DNA of 6,633 nucleotides from Prosthecobacter sp. (GCA_020216965.1 JAIWOJ010000129.1:1-6633), one strand, 5' to 3'. Numbered from the stretch's first letter, positions 1 to 6,292 are shown. Numbers and translations: made by a program. Notes: generated by a model from the letters alone, not told the origin.

Positions 1-23
1 GCCTGCGTGTCTCTGGTGCAGCC

Positions 24-815
24 TCAGGCAGAGAGGATGCGTGAGCGGCGGAACCGCACCACCATCATCATGCCAGCCAAAAGCAGCAGCACGGCACCTG
101 AGGGCTCGGGAACACAGGCCAGCACGGCCACGTTGTCGATGTCTAGACCCACGAGGCTCGTCGTGGCACCGGCGGCGACGATCTCAAAGGCTAGGTCGTC
201 ACCTGCCGTCAGTTTCATCCAGGAAAAATCGCTGCCTGTCAGGCTGATGCCATCCCCATTCGCGTCATTGCCATCAGGATTAGAAATGTCCCAGTGGATC
301 TTGTTGTTGAATCCGGGGATGAGATTCACCAGTTCGGACTGCCAGACTTGCACGCCATTGGCATACACGTTCACAAAGAGGCTCGTGGGACCGTGCAGGC
401 CACCCTCTACCCCTTCACTAAAGGCATCAAACTGAAAGCCGCACAGGGTGAACAGATCAGGCCCACCGTAGCTCATCTTGAAGTAGATCGAGCCAGGGCT
501 GCCATCAGCCGCGAAGCCGCCAAAGCAGGCCCATTGATCGGTGCCCACTCCGCCAGGGGCAGAGGCCATGACATTGCCAGGGCCAAAGAGGTCAGAGGAG
601 ATGACATCAGGATGCACCTGGCTCGGGGGAGCGCTGGAGACAGGAACCCCCGCGAGCATGTTTTCAAAGTTCCAGGACACGAGCTCCACGCAAAGCGCAT
701 CCGGGCAATCGCAGTCCGGCCACTGTGCAGGACTAAAAGCCAGTGTTTGGGAGATCGCGCCAAGGACTAGAGCGGCAGTCAGTGCGAGAGAAGAGCGAAG
801 TGGGATCAAGGCCAT
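24..815 (-). CDS. PEP-CTERM sorting-domain exported protein
   Basis: A 263-residue secreted protein of unknown specific function. Residues 1-26 form a signal peptide: R7, a hydrophobic stretch over residues 10-21, and a likely cut after TLA at residue 26. The C-terminus from residue 235 is a textbook PEP-CTERM tail: VPEP, a hydrophobic helix (LLLLAGMMMVV), then an Arg-rich end (RFRRSR). In this family the tail is recognised by an exosortase, which removes it during sorting to the outer envelope or extracellular matrix; no exosortase lies in the window. The mature part looks beta-rich and Gly/Asp-rich. It has six cysteines, three of them clustered at C35, C37 and C42 and one directly before VPEP. 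An Asp/Asn loop at 184-189 (DANGDG) fits a calcium-binding DxNxDG pattern, which is an inference. The ATG at 813-815 is chosen because it gives a complete signal peptide; no Shine-Dalgarno sequence precedes it. The PEP-CTERM class is secure, the molecular role is not. Confidence 0.9.
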   Translation of the reverse strand: MALIPLRSSLALTAALVLGAISQTLAFSPAQWPDCDCPDALCVELVSWNFENMLAGVPVSSAPPSQVHPDVISSDLFGPGNVMASAPGGVGTDQWACFGGFAADGSPGSIYFKMSYGGPDLFTLCGFQFDAFSEGVEGGLHGPTSLFVNVYANGVQVWQSELVNLIPGFNNKIHWDISNPDGNDANGDGISLTGSDFSWMKLTAGDDLAFEIVAAGATTSLVGLDIDNVAVLACVPEPSGAVLLLLAGMMMVVRFRRSRILSA

Positions 816-875
816 GCGAAAGGTGAGGTTGTGTTATTTTTGATAGTATTCACAAATATGACACTCTAAGGCGAA

Positions 876-904
876 AAAATAGAAAGAGACCAAGATTCCT
901 TCAA
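876..904 (-). promoter_or_regulatory. Candidate sigma70-type promoter for the PEP-CTERM gene
   Basis: Read on the minus strand, TTGAAG (899-904) and TATTTT (876-881) are separated by 17 bp. Each matches the sigma70 consensus at four of six positions. Transcription would begin near 869 and give a leader of about 54 nt before the ATG at 815. The AT-richness of the region raises the chance of a fortuitous match. Spacing and placement are seen; activity is inferred. Confidence 0.35.
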
Positions 905-925
905 TCAAATTTTCATAAAATTTGA
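905..925. repeat. Perfect AT-rich palindrome upstream of the PEP-CTERM promoter
   Basis: Two perfect 9-bp arms, TCAAATTTT (905-913) and AAAATTTGA (917-925), flank the 3-bp centre CAT. The palindrome directly adjoins the candidate -35 box at 899-904 and is centred about 46 bp upstream of the predicted start of transcription. This is where an activator or UP-like element would sit. Dyad symmetry suits a dimeric DNA-binding protein; no regulator can be named. It could equally be a chance product of AT-rich DNA. Confidence 0.5.
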
Positions 926-1260
926 GAATTTAATTATTTATAAGAATGAAATATGAGAACAAGCGGAGGATTTCACCGCCCCTGCTTTCTCGAAAGGCGG
1001 CTCATTTCAGATCACGGAGCCTCGCTGCCCCCGGAAAAAGGTCTCCAGGCTCAAGGAGGGGCATGTCTCTCCAGATGCCCTTGTCATCCTTGATTCAGGC
1101 CGGTTCACCCAAGGTCTGTCTCGTCCCGCTTGATCTTGGATGCTGCTCTTTAGCCGAAAAGGAAAATGAAAACCGGGATGGCGTGGCGGGCATCTCCTGT
1201 GGCGGTGTCTTCTTTGGTGTAAGATAGCAGTTTGGCGCGTAATGTGGGGTGCTTTATCCC

Positions 1261-4179
1261 ATGCGTTTTTCCTTTGTTTTCTTCCTTTCGTTGCCTGCTT
1301 TGGTCCTGGCTCAGGCGGAGTCGGATTTCCTCAGCCATATCCGCCAGTTGACCTTTGAGGGGCGCAGGGCAGGGGAGGGCTATTTCAGCGCGGATGGCAC
1401 GAAGATGGTCTTCCAGTCGGAGCGCGAGCCGGGGAATCCGTTTTATCAGATCTACCTCATGGACCTGGAGACGGGTGATCAGGAGCGCATCTCCCCCGGC
1501 ATGGGCAAGACGACCTGTGCGTGGATGCATCCTGATGGAAAACGTGTCCTCTTTGCCAGCACCCACACGGATCCAAAATCGAAGGAACTTCAGGAAGCGG
1601 AATACAAGGAGCGTGAGACGAGCCGGGTGCGGAAGTATTCCTGGGATTACGATGAGCACTATGAGATCTGGGAATACAGCCTAGTAGATCAGTCACTGAA
1701 GAACCTCACAAAGACGCGCGGCTACGATGCGGAAGGCTGCTGGTCACCCGATGGGAAGCACATGGTCTTTGCCAGCAACCGACGGGCTTATGAAAAGGAG
1801 CTGTCGAAGGAGGATCAAGAGCGGCTAAAGATCGATAAGCAGTACTTCATGGACCTTTATTTGGCTGATGCGGATGGCTCAAATGTGAGGCAGTTGACGG
1901 ATGTGCCCGGCTACGATGGCGGGCCTTTTTTCAGCGCGGATGGCAGGCGCATTTGCTGGCGGCGCTTTACTCCGAAAGGGGACGTGGCGGAGGTCTGGAG
2001 CATGAACACGGATGGCAGCGATGCGCGCCAGCTCACGAAGCTAGGTGCGATGAGCTGGGCTCCTTATTTCCACCCCAGTGGGGAGTATCTGATCTTCACG
2101 ACGAACCTGAACGGCTTTGCCAATTTTGAGCTATACCTGGTGGATGCGAAGGGCGAAAAAACACCGGTGCGCGTGACCACGACGGATGGTTTTGATGGCC
2201 TGCCGGTGTTTACGCCAGATGGCAAAAAACTGGCCTGGACGAGTGGGCGCACGGCGAATGGTCAGAGCCAAATTTTCCTGGCGGACTGGGATCACGACCA
2301 TGCCCGTGTGGCGCTCGGCCTCGCTCCGAAAGTTCATCAGGATAAGCCGCTTCCCACGCCGGATGTATCACTCACCCAGGCCGACATCACGCCTGCCGAT
2401 CTGCGCCAGCATGTGACCTACCTCGCCAGCGATGAGCTGGAAGGTCGCCTCACCGGCACGGAAGGGGAGCGGCTAGCTACGCAGTACGTGGCAGATGTTT
2501 TCCAGGCTATCGGTCTCCAGCCCTATGGAGATGAGGGCTGGTTTGAGCCCTTTGACTTCACCGCCGGGGTGGCCTTGGGCGATAAAAATGCACTAAGGCT
2601 GGGAGAGTCCAGTTTCCAGGCCGATCAAGATTGGCGTCCCCTATCCTTCAGCCAACTGGGGGAGGTGCAGGCAGCTCCGATTGTCTTTGCTGGCTACGGC
2701 ATTGAAACGCCAGATGAGGCCACGGGCGCGGATGGCAAAAAGCTAGAGACCTACAGCAGCTACGCGCACTTGGATGTGAAGGACAAATGGGTGCTGGTGC
2801 TGCGCTACATGCCGGAGGGCATCGCCAAAGAACGCCGCGATGACCTAACGCGCTATGCCAGCCTGCGGCACAAGGCGCTGGTGGCACGGCAAAAAGGGGC
2901 CAAGGGGCTGATCATCGCCAGTGGGCCAAACAGCAAGGTGGTGGACCAGCTCGTGCCCATGAGCTTTGATGCTTCGCTAGCCACCTCTGGCATCGCCGCC
3001 ATCAGCATCACGGATGCCTTGGCAGACAAGCTTCTCCAACCCGCGGGCAAGACGCTGAAGGAACTGCAAGACAAGCTGGATACTGGCGACCTCATGGGCG
3101 GTATCGAATGCGGCACGCTCCGCTTAGCGGCCACCATCGACATCCGCCAGGAAAAGAAACAAGGCCGCAATGTGCTCGGCGTGCTGCCTGCCAAGGCAAA
3201 CCCCGATCCCCATGTGGCACCGCTCATCGTCTGCGCACACATCGATCACCTGGGGAACAAAGGCGGCGGAAACTCCCGCGCCAAAGGTGATGACCTGAAC
3301 AAGATTCACCACGGCGCGGATGACAATGCCAGCGGCGTGGCAGGCGTGATCGAGATCGCCCAGTATCTGGCGGACCTGAAGAAGCAGGGCAAAATCCAGC
3401 CCACGCGCGATGTCATCTTCGCCGCCTGGAGCGGTGAAGAGCTCGGCCTCCTGGGCAGCAACCACTTCGTCGAGTCCCTGGCGAAGATGTTTCGTGGCGA
3501 CCCCAATGGCAAGCTGACCGGCATGTTCGCCGCCTGCCTGAACATGGACATGATCGGGCGCTTTCAAAAAACGCTCGTTCTTCAGGGCGTCGGCTCCAGC
3601 TCCTGGTGGGCCAAGGAGATTGAGAAGCGCAACGCCCCCATCGGCCTGCCCATCACCACCCAGAACGATGCGCACCTGCCCACCGACAGCACTACCTTTT
3701 ACCTGCGCGGCATCCCCACCCTGAATGCCTTTACCGGCAGCCACGCCGACTACCACATGCCCAGCGACACCGCAGAAAAGATCGACTACGAAAACGCGGC
3801 CAAGATCGCCAAGCTCATGGCCCTCATCGCCCGCAGCATCGCCACAGCGGATCGCAATCCCGACTATGTGGCCATGGAGGCCCCGAAAAATCAGGGCACA
3901 CGCGGCGGCCTCCGCGCCTACCTAGGCACCATCCCCGACTACGCTCAGGGCGATACCAAGGGCGTCAAGCTCAGCGGTGTCTCCCCCATCGGTCCCGCGG
4001 CCAAAGGCGGCGTCAAAGGCGGCGATATCATCATCAAGCTGGGCGGCAAGGACGTACTCAACATCTATGATTACACCAGCCTCATGGGCGAGCTAAAGAT
4101 CGGCACCGAGACCACCCTCACCGTGCTCCGCGACGGCAAGGAACTGGAGATCAAGGTCATCCCTGGCTCACGAGAGTGA
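1261..4179 (+). CDS. Secreted M28 metallopeptidase with N-terminal TolB/PD40 propeller and C-terminal PDZ domain
   Basis: A 972-residue exported protein predicted to cleave peptides in the periplasm or outside the cell with two zinc ions. Residues 1-17 are a signal peptide with a likely cut after VLA. Six PD40/TolB-like beta-propeller repeats carry (S/P)xDG or PSG turns starting near residues 41, 88, 160, 223, 269 and 316. The M28 domain starts near 376 and has a PA-like insertion at about 472-590. Its expected metal and catalytic residues are all present: H660 and D662 (HID), D688 (DDN), E726-E727 (GEE), D763 (NMDMIG) and H832 (DYH). A PDZ-like domain fills about 881-970. The M28 family contains aminopeptidases and carboxypeptidases; the substrate cannot be read from sequence. 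The ATG at 1261 is preferred because the signal peptide begins there; an in-frame GTG at 1249 would add four residues. GGGG at 1245-1249 is only a weak ribosome-binding site. Codon use differs between the propeller and the C-terminal half. Confidence 0.93.
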   Translation: MRFSFVFFLSLPALVLAQAESDFLSHIRQLTFEGRRAGEGYFSADGTKMVFQSEREPGNPFYQIYLMDLETGDQERISPGMGKTTCAWMHPDGKRVLFASTHTDPKSKELQEAEYKERETSRVRKYSWDYDEHYEIWEYSLVDQSLKNLTKTRGYDAEGCWSPDGKHMVFASNRRAYEKELSKEDQERLKIDKQYFMDLYLADADGSNVRQLTDVPGYDGGPFFSADGRRICWRRFTPKGDVAEVWSMNTDGSDARQLTKLGAMSWAPYFHPSGEYLIFTTNLNGFANFELYLVDAKGEKTPVRVTTTDGFDGLPVFTPDGKKLAWTSGRTANGQSQIFLADWDHDHARVALGLAPKVHQDKPLPTPDVSLTQADITPADLRQHVTYLASDELEGRLTGTEGERLATQYVADVFQAIGLQPYGDEGWFEPFDFTAGVALGDKNALRLGESSFQADQDWRPLSFSQLGEVQAAPIVFAGYGIETPDEATGADGKKLETYSSYAHLDVKDKWVLVLRYMPEGIAKERRDDLTRYASLRHKALVARQKGAKGLIIASGPNSKVVDQLVPMSFDASLATSGIAAISITDALADKLLQPAGKTLKELQDKLDTGDLMGGIECGTLRLAATIDIRQEKKQGRNVLGVLPAKANPDPHVAPLIVCAHIDHLGNKGGGNSRAKGDDLNKIHHGADDNASGVAGVIEIAQYLADLKKQGKIQPTRDVIFAAWSGEELGLLGSNHFVESLAKMFRGDPNGKLTGMFAACLNMDMIGRFQKTLVLQGVGSSSWWAKEIEKRNAPIGLPITTQNDAHLPTDSTTFYLRGIPTLNAFTGSHADYHMPSDTAEKIDYENAAKIAKLMALIARSIATADRNPDYVAMEAPKNQGTRGGLRAYLGTIPDYAQGDTKGVKLSGVSPIGPAAKGGVKGGDIIIKLGGKDVLNIYDYTSLMGELKIGTETTLTVLRDGKELEIKVIPGSRE

Positions 4180-4187
4180 GCCCGCTC

Positions 4188-5048
4188 TCAGGGCTTGGGC
4201 ACCTTCTTAAACTCGCGCGTCAGATTCGTCAGAGATTCCTCCACGCCCATGCGCTCTAGGCTGGAGGCACCCACAAAGCCATCCGCCGTGGTTTTGCTCA
4301 GGATGTATTCCACATCCTTGGGCGTATTGATCGGGCCGCCGTGCGTCAGGGTAAAGACATCCTTCTTCACACTCTTTGCCGCATCGATGATCTCCTGCGT
4401 GCGCTTGACCGTGAAATCCCAGTCCACCACCGCTTTTACCACCCCGATGCTGCCACCCACTGTGGTGCCCACATGGGCGATGACGGCGTCCGCACCGTTC
4501 TTGGCCATCTCGATCGCCTCCTCCGGCGTCGCCACATACACGATGGAAAAGAGATCCATGCGGCTAGCCAGCCCTACCATCTCAAACTCCTTCTTCACGC
4601 TCATCCCCGTCTCCTCCAGCACCCCGCGGAAGTGGCCATCCACGATCGTGTGGGTGGGGAAATTGTTCACGCCAGAGAAGCCCATCTCCTTCACGCGCCC
4701 CAGCCAGTGCCACATGCGGCGGCGCGGGTCCGTGGCATGCACGCCGCAGATGACGGGGATCTCCTTCACCACGGGCAGCACCTCGTATTCGCCGATCTCC
4801 ATCGCCACCGCATTGGCATCGCCATAGGCCATCAGCCCGCAGGTGCTGCCGTGCCCCATCATGCGGTAGCGTCCGCTGTTGTAGATGATGATCAGGTCTG
4901 CGCCGCCTTTTTCGATGAACTTCGCGCTGATGCCCGTGCCCGCCCCTGCGGCGATGATGGGCTCACCTTTCGCCAGCGTGGCCTTCAGGCGGTCGATGAC
5001 TTCCTGCTTCGTGTAGGGGTTTCCGATTCCGGTCCAGGGATTGGGCAT
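4188..5048 (-). CDS. Phosphoenolpyruvate hydrolase-family TIM-barrel protein (Tm-1 C-terminal-domain type)
   Basis: A 286-residue cytoplasmic protein without signal peptide or membrane segment, matching by motif the PEP_hydrolase / predicted TIM-barrel family. Blocks I associate with this family are GAGTGIS (35-41), YNSGRYRMMGHGS (56-68), CGVHATDP (101-108), NNFPTHTIVDG (128-138), HVGTTVGGS (192-200), THGGP (235-239) and DGFVGASSLER (256-266). The Gly-rich loops at strand ends suit phosphate binding in a TIM barrel. The same domain forms the C-terminal half of plant Tm-1-like proteins, fused to a UPF0261 domain; here it stands alone and no UPF0261 gene is in the window. The family name implies phosphoenolpyruvate chemistry, but the true substrate is uncertain. 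The length looks complete. The ATG has no Shine-Dalgarno sequence, because a heptamer array occupies the leader up to the start codon. It is divergent from an AraC regulator, a plausible controller. Confidence 0.87.
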   Translation of the reverse strand: MPNPWTGIGNPYTKQEVIDRLKATLAKGEPIIAAGAGTGISAKFIEKGGADLIIIYNSGRYRMMGHGSTCGLMAYGDANAVAMEIGEYEVLPVVKEIPVICGVHATDPRRRMWHWLGRVKEMGFSGVNNFPTHTIVDGHFRGVLEETGMSVKKEFEMVGLASRMDLFSIVYVATPEEAIEMAKNGADAVIAHVGTTVGGSIGVVKAVVDWDFTVKRTQEIIDAAKSVKKDVFTLTHGGPINTPKDVEYILSKTTADGFVGASSLERMGVEESLTNLTREFKKVPKP

Positions 5049-5050
5049 AA

Positions 5051-5127
5051 GATTGATGAGTTACGATTGATGATTTATAATTTGGCCTCCGGGCCTGTGC
5101 GAAATCATAAGTCGTAAATCACAAATC
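5051..5127. repeat. Inverted heptamer-repeat element between divergent genes
   Basis: Two 25-bp arms, 5051-5075 and 5103-5127, are inverted copies matching at 20 of 25 positions. Each arm is itself a tandem of degenerate 7-mers. On plus, the left arm reads GATTGAT, GAGTTAC, GATTGAT, GATTTAT. On minus, the right arm reads GATTTGT, GATTTAC, GACTTAT, GATTTCG. The TAC-ending unit is second in both arms, which favours inverted duplication over independent slippage. The 27-bp centre contains a GC-rich dyad, GGCC-TCCG-GGCC (5084-5095). The element fills nearly all of the 87-bp divergent spacer, ending 2 bp from one start codon and 8 bp from the other. Neither target-site duplication nor coding capacity is seen. 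It may be a small non-coding repeat family, an RNA hairpin, or a regulator binding region. Confidence 0.75.
5053..5081 (+). promoter_or_regulatory. Sigma70-like promoter of the AraC-family gene, embedded in the heptamer array
   Basis: TTGATG (5053-5058) and a perfect TATAAT (5076-5081) are separated by exactly 17 bp and point toward the regulator gene at 5136, giving a leader of roughly 45-50 nt. Both boxes are formed by units of the left heptamer arm, so the repeat and the promoter are the same DNA. On the opposite strand TATGAT (plus 5104-5109) is a possible -10 box for the TIM-barrel gene, but it lacks a good -35 box. Function is inferred from consensus and position. Confidence 0.55.
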
Positions 5128-5135
5128 CAGAGTTC

Positions 5136-6026
5136 ATGCACGCCCCCACTGCCATCCAGGAACTATCTGAAACGCACACCCTAGGTGCGGGCACCGAATA
5201 CCGTGTGGTCCGCGCCAGTGCAGAGGACACCCGGCCCTGGATCCGCAGCGCACCCGTCTGCACGACGCTCAAGACGCACCGCATCTGCCATGCTGGCATC
5301 ATGACCGCGCAGGCTCCCTACCGCATCGTGCGCATGCACCAGAGCGGCCTGTATTTCCTGGCCTGCCTCCGTGGTGAGGGGCGTGTGCTGGTGGACGGGC
5401 GTTGGCAGAAGTGCGGCCCCGGCATGGCCGTGGCGCTGCCGCCCTTCATGGTCAATGCCTTTGAAGCTGTGAAAGGAAAACCCTGGCGCTGCTGCTGGGT
5501 GCGCTACGAGCAGGTAGTCGGACAGCAGCCCATCCTCAGCAGCAGCTCCCCGCTCATGGCCGCCTTTCAGGGGCAGGCGCTCTATGCCGCCATTGAAGGG
5601 CTCATTGAGGAGGCTGCGCACGAGGCCAAACCCGCCGCCATGTTTCATTGGGTGGAGCTGGTGCAGAGCTATGTGGAGCGTTTTGCCCAGCCCTGGCAGC
5701 AGGACGACCGCCTCTGGCGGCTGTGGGAGCGTGTCGCTGCCGATGTAGGCCGTGACTGGACGCTGGATGAGCTCGCCCATCAGGCCCATGTCAGCGCTGA
5801 GCACCTGCGCCGCCTGTGCCGGAAGGCCCTGGGCCGCACGCCCATGCACCACGTCACTTGGCTGCGGATGAGAAAGGCCTGTGAACTGCTGAGCACCACG
5901 AACTTAAAGATCGAGACCGTCTCGCACGCCGTCGGCTATCAAAATCCCTTCGTCTTTAGCAACACGTTCAAGAAATGGATCGGCTGGCGTCCCAGTGAAC
6001 ACCGCAGCCGCTCCACTGGCAGCTAA
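5136..6026 (+). CDS. AraC/XylS-family transcriptional regulator
   Basis: A 296-residue cytoplasmic regulator. Residues about 68-126 resemble the cupin-like AraC sensor half: GLYFLACLRGEGRVLVDG, then a CGPGMAVALPP turn. Residues about 195-290 are the paired helix-turn-helix DNA-binding domain. The first helix-turn-helix lies around WTLDELAHQAHVSAEHLRRL (208-227); the second follows at about 257-290 with the family signature IETVSHAVGYQNPFVFSNTFKKWIG ending in WRPSEHR. Such proteins bind DNA near promoters and respond to a small molecule; the ligand cannot be predicted. Length is typical. The ATG at 5136 lies 8 bp after a heptamer array and has no Shine-Dalgarno sequence. Its divergent position, 87 bp from the TIM-barrel gene, suggests control of that gene and perhaps of itself, which is an inference. 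The sensor half is cysteine-rich (C42, C51, C77, C93, C119, C120). Confidence 0.93.
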   Translation: MHAPTAIQELSETHTLGAGTEYRVVRASAEDTRPWIRSAPVCTTLKTHRICHAGIMTAQAPYRIVRMHQSGLYFLACLRGEGRVLVDGRWQKCGPGMAVALPPFMVNAFEAVKGKPWRCCWVRYEQVVGQQPILSSSSPLMAAFQGQALYAAIEGLIEEAAHEAKPAAMFHWVELVQSYVERFAQPWQQDDRLWRLWERVAADVGRDWTLDELAHQAHVSAEHLRRLCRKALGRTPMHHVTWLRMRKACELLSTTNLKIETVSHAVGYQNPFVFSNTFKKWIGWRPSEHRSRSTGS

Positions 6027-6048
6027 GCCCAAATTCAGGGATGAGAAC

Positions 6049-6075
6049 CGCAGATGACGCAGAAAAGGCAGAGGA
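6049..6075. repeat. Three tandem degenerate 9-bp repeats
   Basis: CGCAGATGA (6049-6057), CGCAGAAAA (6058-6066) and GGCAGAGGA (6067-6075) are consecutive units sharing the core GCAGA, starting 22 bp after the regulator's stop codon. The array is short and could be chance, but it is the first of three repeat structures in the same spacer. No function is apparent. Confidence 0.4.
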
Positions 6076-6084
6076 TGAGTGCGT

Positions 6085-6131
6085 GATGAAAGTCATTTCA
6101 TTCACTCGATCGCTATCTCAATGACTTCATC
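6085..6131. repeat. Imperfect inverted repeat / stem-loop downstream of the AraC-family gene
   Basis: The arms GATGAAAGTCATT (6085-6097) and AATGACTTCATC (6120-6131) are complementary apart from one unpaired A, with 22 bp between them. The transcript of either strand could fold here. It lies between two genes that converge, where a two-way terminator would be useful, but no T-run follows on either strand. Factor-independent termination is therefore not supported. Confidence 0.45.
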
Positions 6132-6180
6132 CATCCCTTAGCCAATGAGGGAAACAAGAACCATCCGAGTTTCCCCTTTT

Positions 6181-6292
6181 GCACAGAGCACAGAGCACAG
6201 AGCAAAGAGCAAAGAGCAAAGAGCACAGCGTCCCTCTACCTCCATGCTCTAAGCTCTAGGCTCTAGGCTCTAAGCTCTAGGCTCCACGCTCT
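6181..6292. repeat. Second inverted heptamer-repeat element, overlapping a stop codon
   Basis: The left array (6181-6229) is seven 7-mers: GCACAGA three times, GCAAAGA three times, then GCACAGC. After a 14-bp centre (6230-6243), the right array (6244-6292) is seven more: ATGCTCT, AAGCTCT, AGGCTCT, AGGCTCT, AAGCTCT, AGGCTCC, ACGCTCT. The left array on plus and the right array on minus share the register AGAGCNN, so the arms are inverted. Folded RNA would show 5-bp helices separated by 2-nt mismatches at each repeat. The last two bases belong to the TAG stop codon of the ExbD-like gene. The design equals that of the element at 5051-5127, but the heptamer is unrelated. Confidence 0.8.

Larger units (their letters stand above)
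816..1260. other. Intergenic spacer between divergent genes, no convincing CDS
   Basis: About 445 bp separate the PEP-CTERM gene from the peptidase gene, which point away from each other. The left part (about 836-950) is strongly AT-rich and holds the candidate promoter and palindrome of the PEP-CTERM gene. The right part (about 950-1260) returns to coding-like G+C. The longest open frame there (946-1227, plus) has a low-complexity Arg/Ser/Pro-rich product with no recognisable domain. No RNA gene or terminator was recognised. No strong promoter for the peptidase gene was found; a lone TAAGAT at 1220-1225 has no matching -35 box. Confidence 0.6.

Noticed and set aside
1166..1222. 18-codon frame with AAAAGG upstream, possible leader peptide before the peptidase gene
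   Set aside because: No run of one amino acid, no attenuator-like stems and no reason for attenuation of a peptidase gene; frames this short are common by chance.
946..1227. 93-codon plus-strand open frame in the first spacer
   Set aside because: Product is Arg/Ser/Pro-rich and low in recognisable motifs, the start has no ribosome-binding site, and part lies in the AT-rich promoter zone. Only the internal ATG at 1063 merits a note.
3124..3756. Long minus-strand open frame (210 codons) inside the peptidase gene
   Set aside because: It is antisense to the catalytic M28 region, whose motifs are intact on plus; the frame results from high G+C codon bias.
4172..4196. Short hairpins at the convergent gene ends (GAGAG/CTCTC and AGCCC/GGGCT)
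   Set aside because: Stems are only about 5 bp, mutually exclusive, partly inside coding sequence, and lack a T-run, so a terminator call is not supported.
4341..5117. 258-codon plus-strand frame opposite the TIM-barrel gene, rich in His and Arg
   Set aside because: It is the antisense shadow of a gene with clear family motifs and has implausible composition.
5051..5127. Insertion sequence remnant or MITE with terminal inverted repeats
   Set aside because: Arms are internally periodic, no target-site duplication is visible, and the element fits tightly between two start codons; kept as a repeat without claiming transposition.
5181..5852. 223-codon minus-strand frame opposite the AraC-family gene
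   Set aside because: Antisense shadow of a clear AraC-family protein; no recognisable domain.
6181..6292. CRISPR array
   Set aside because: Units are 7 bp, contiguous without spacers, and the two arms are inverted; none of this fits CRISPR.
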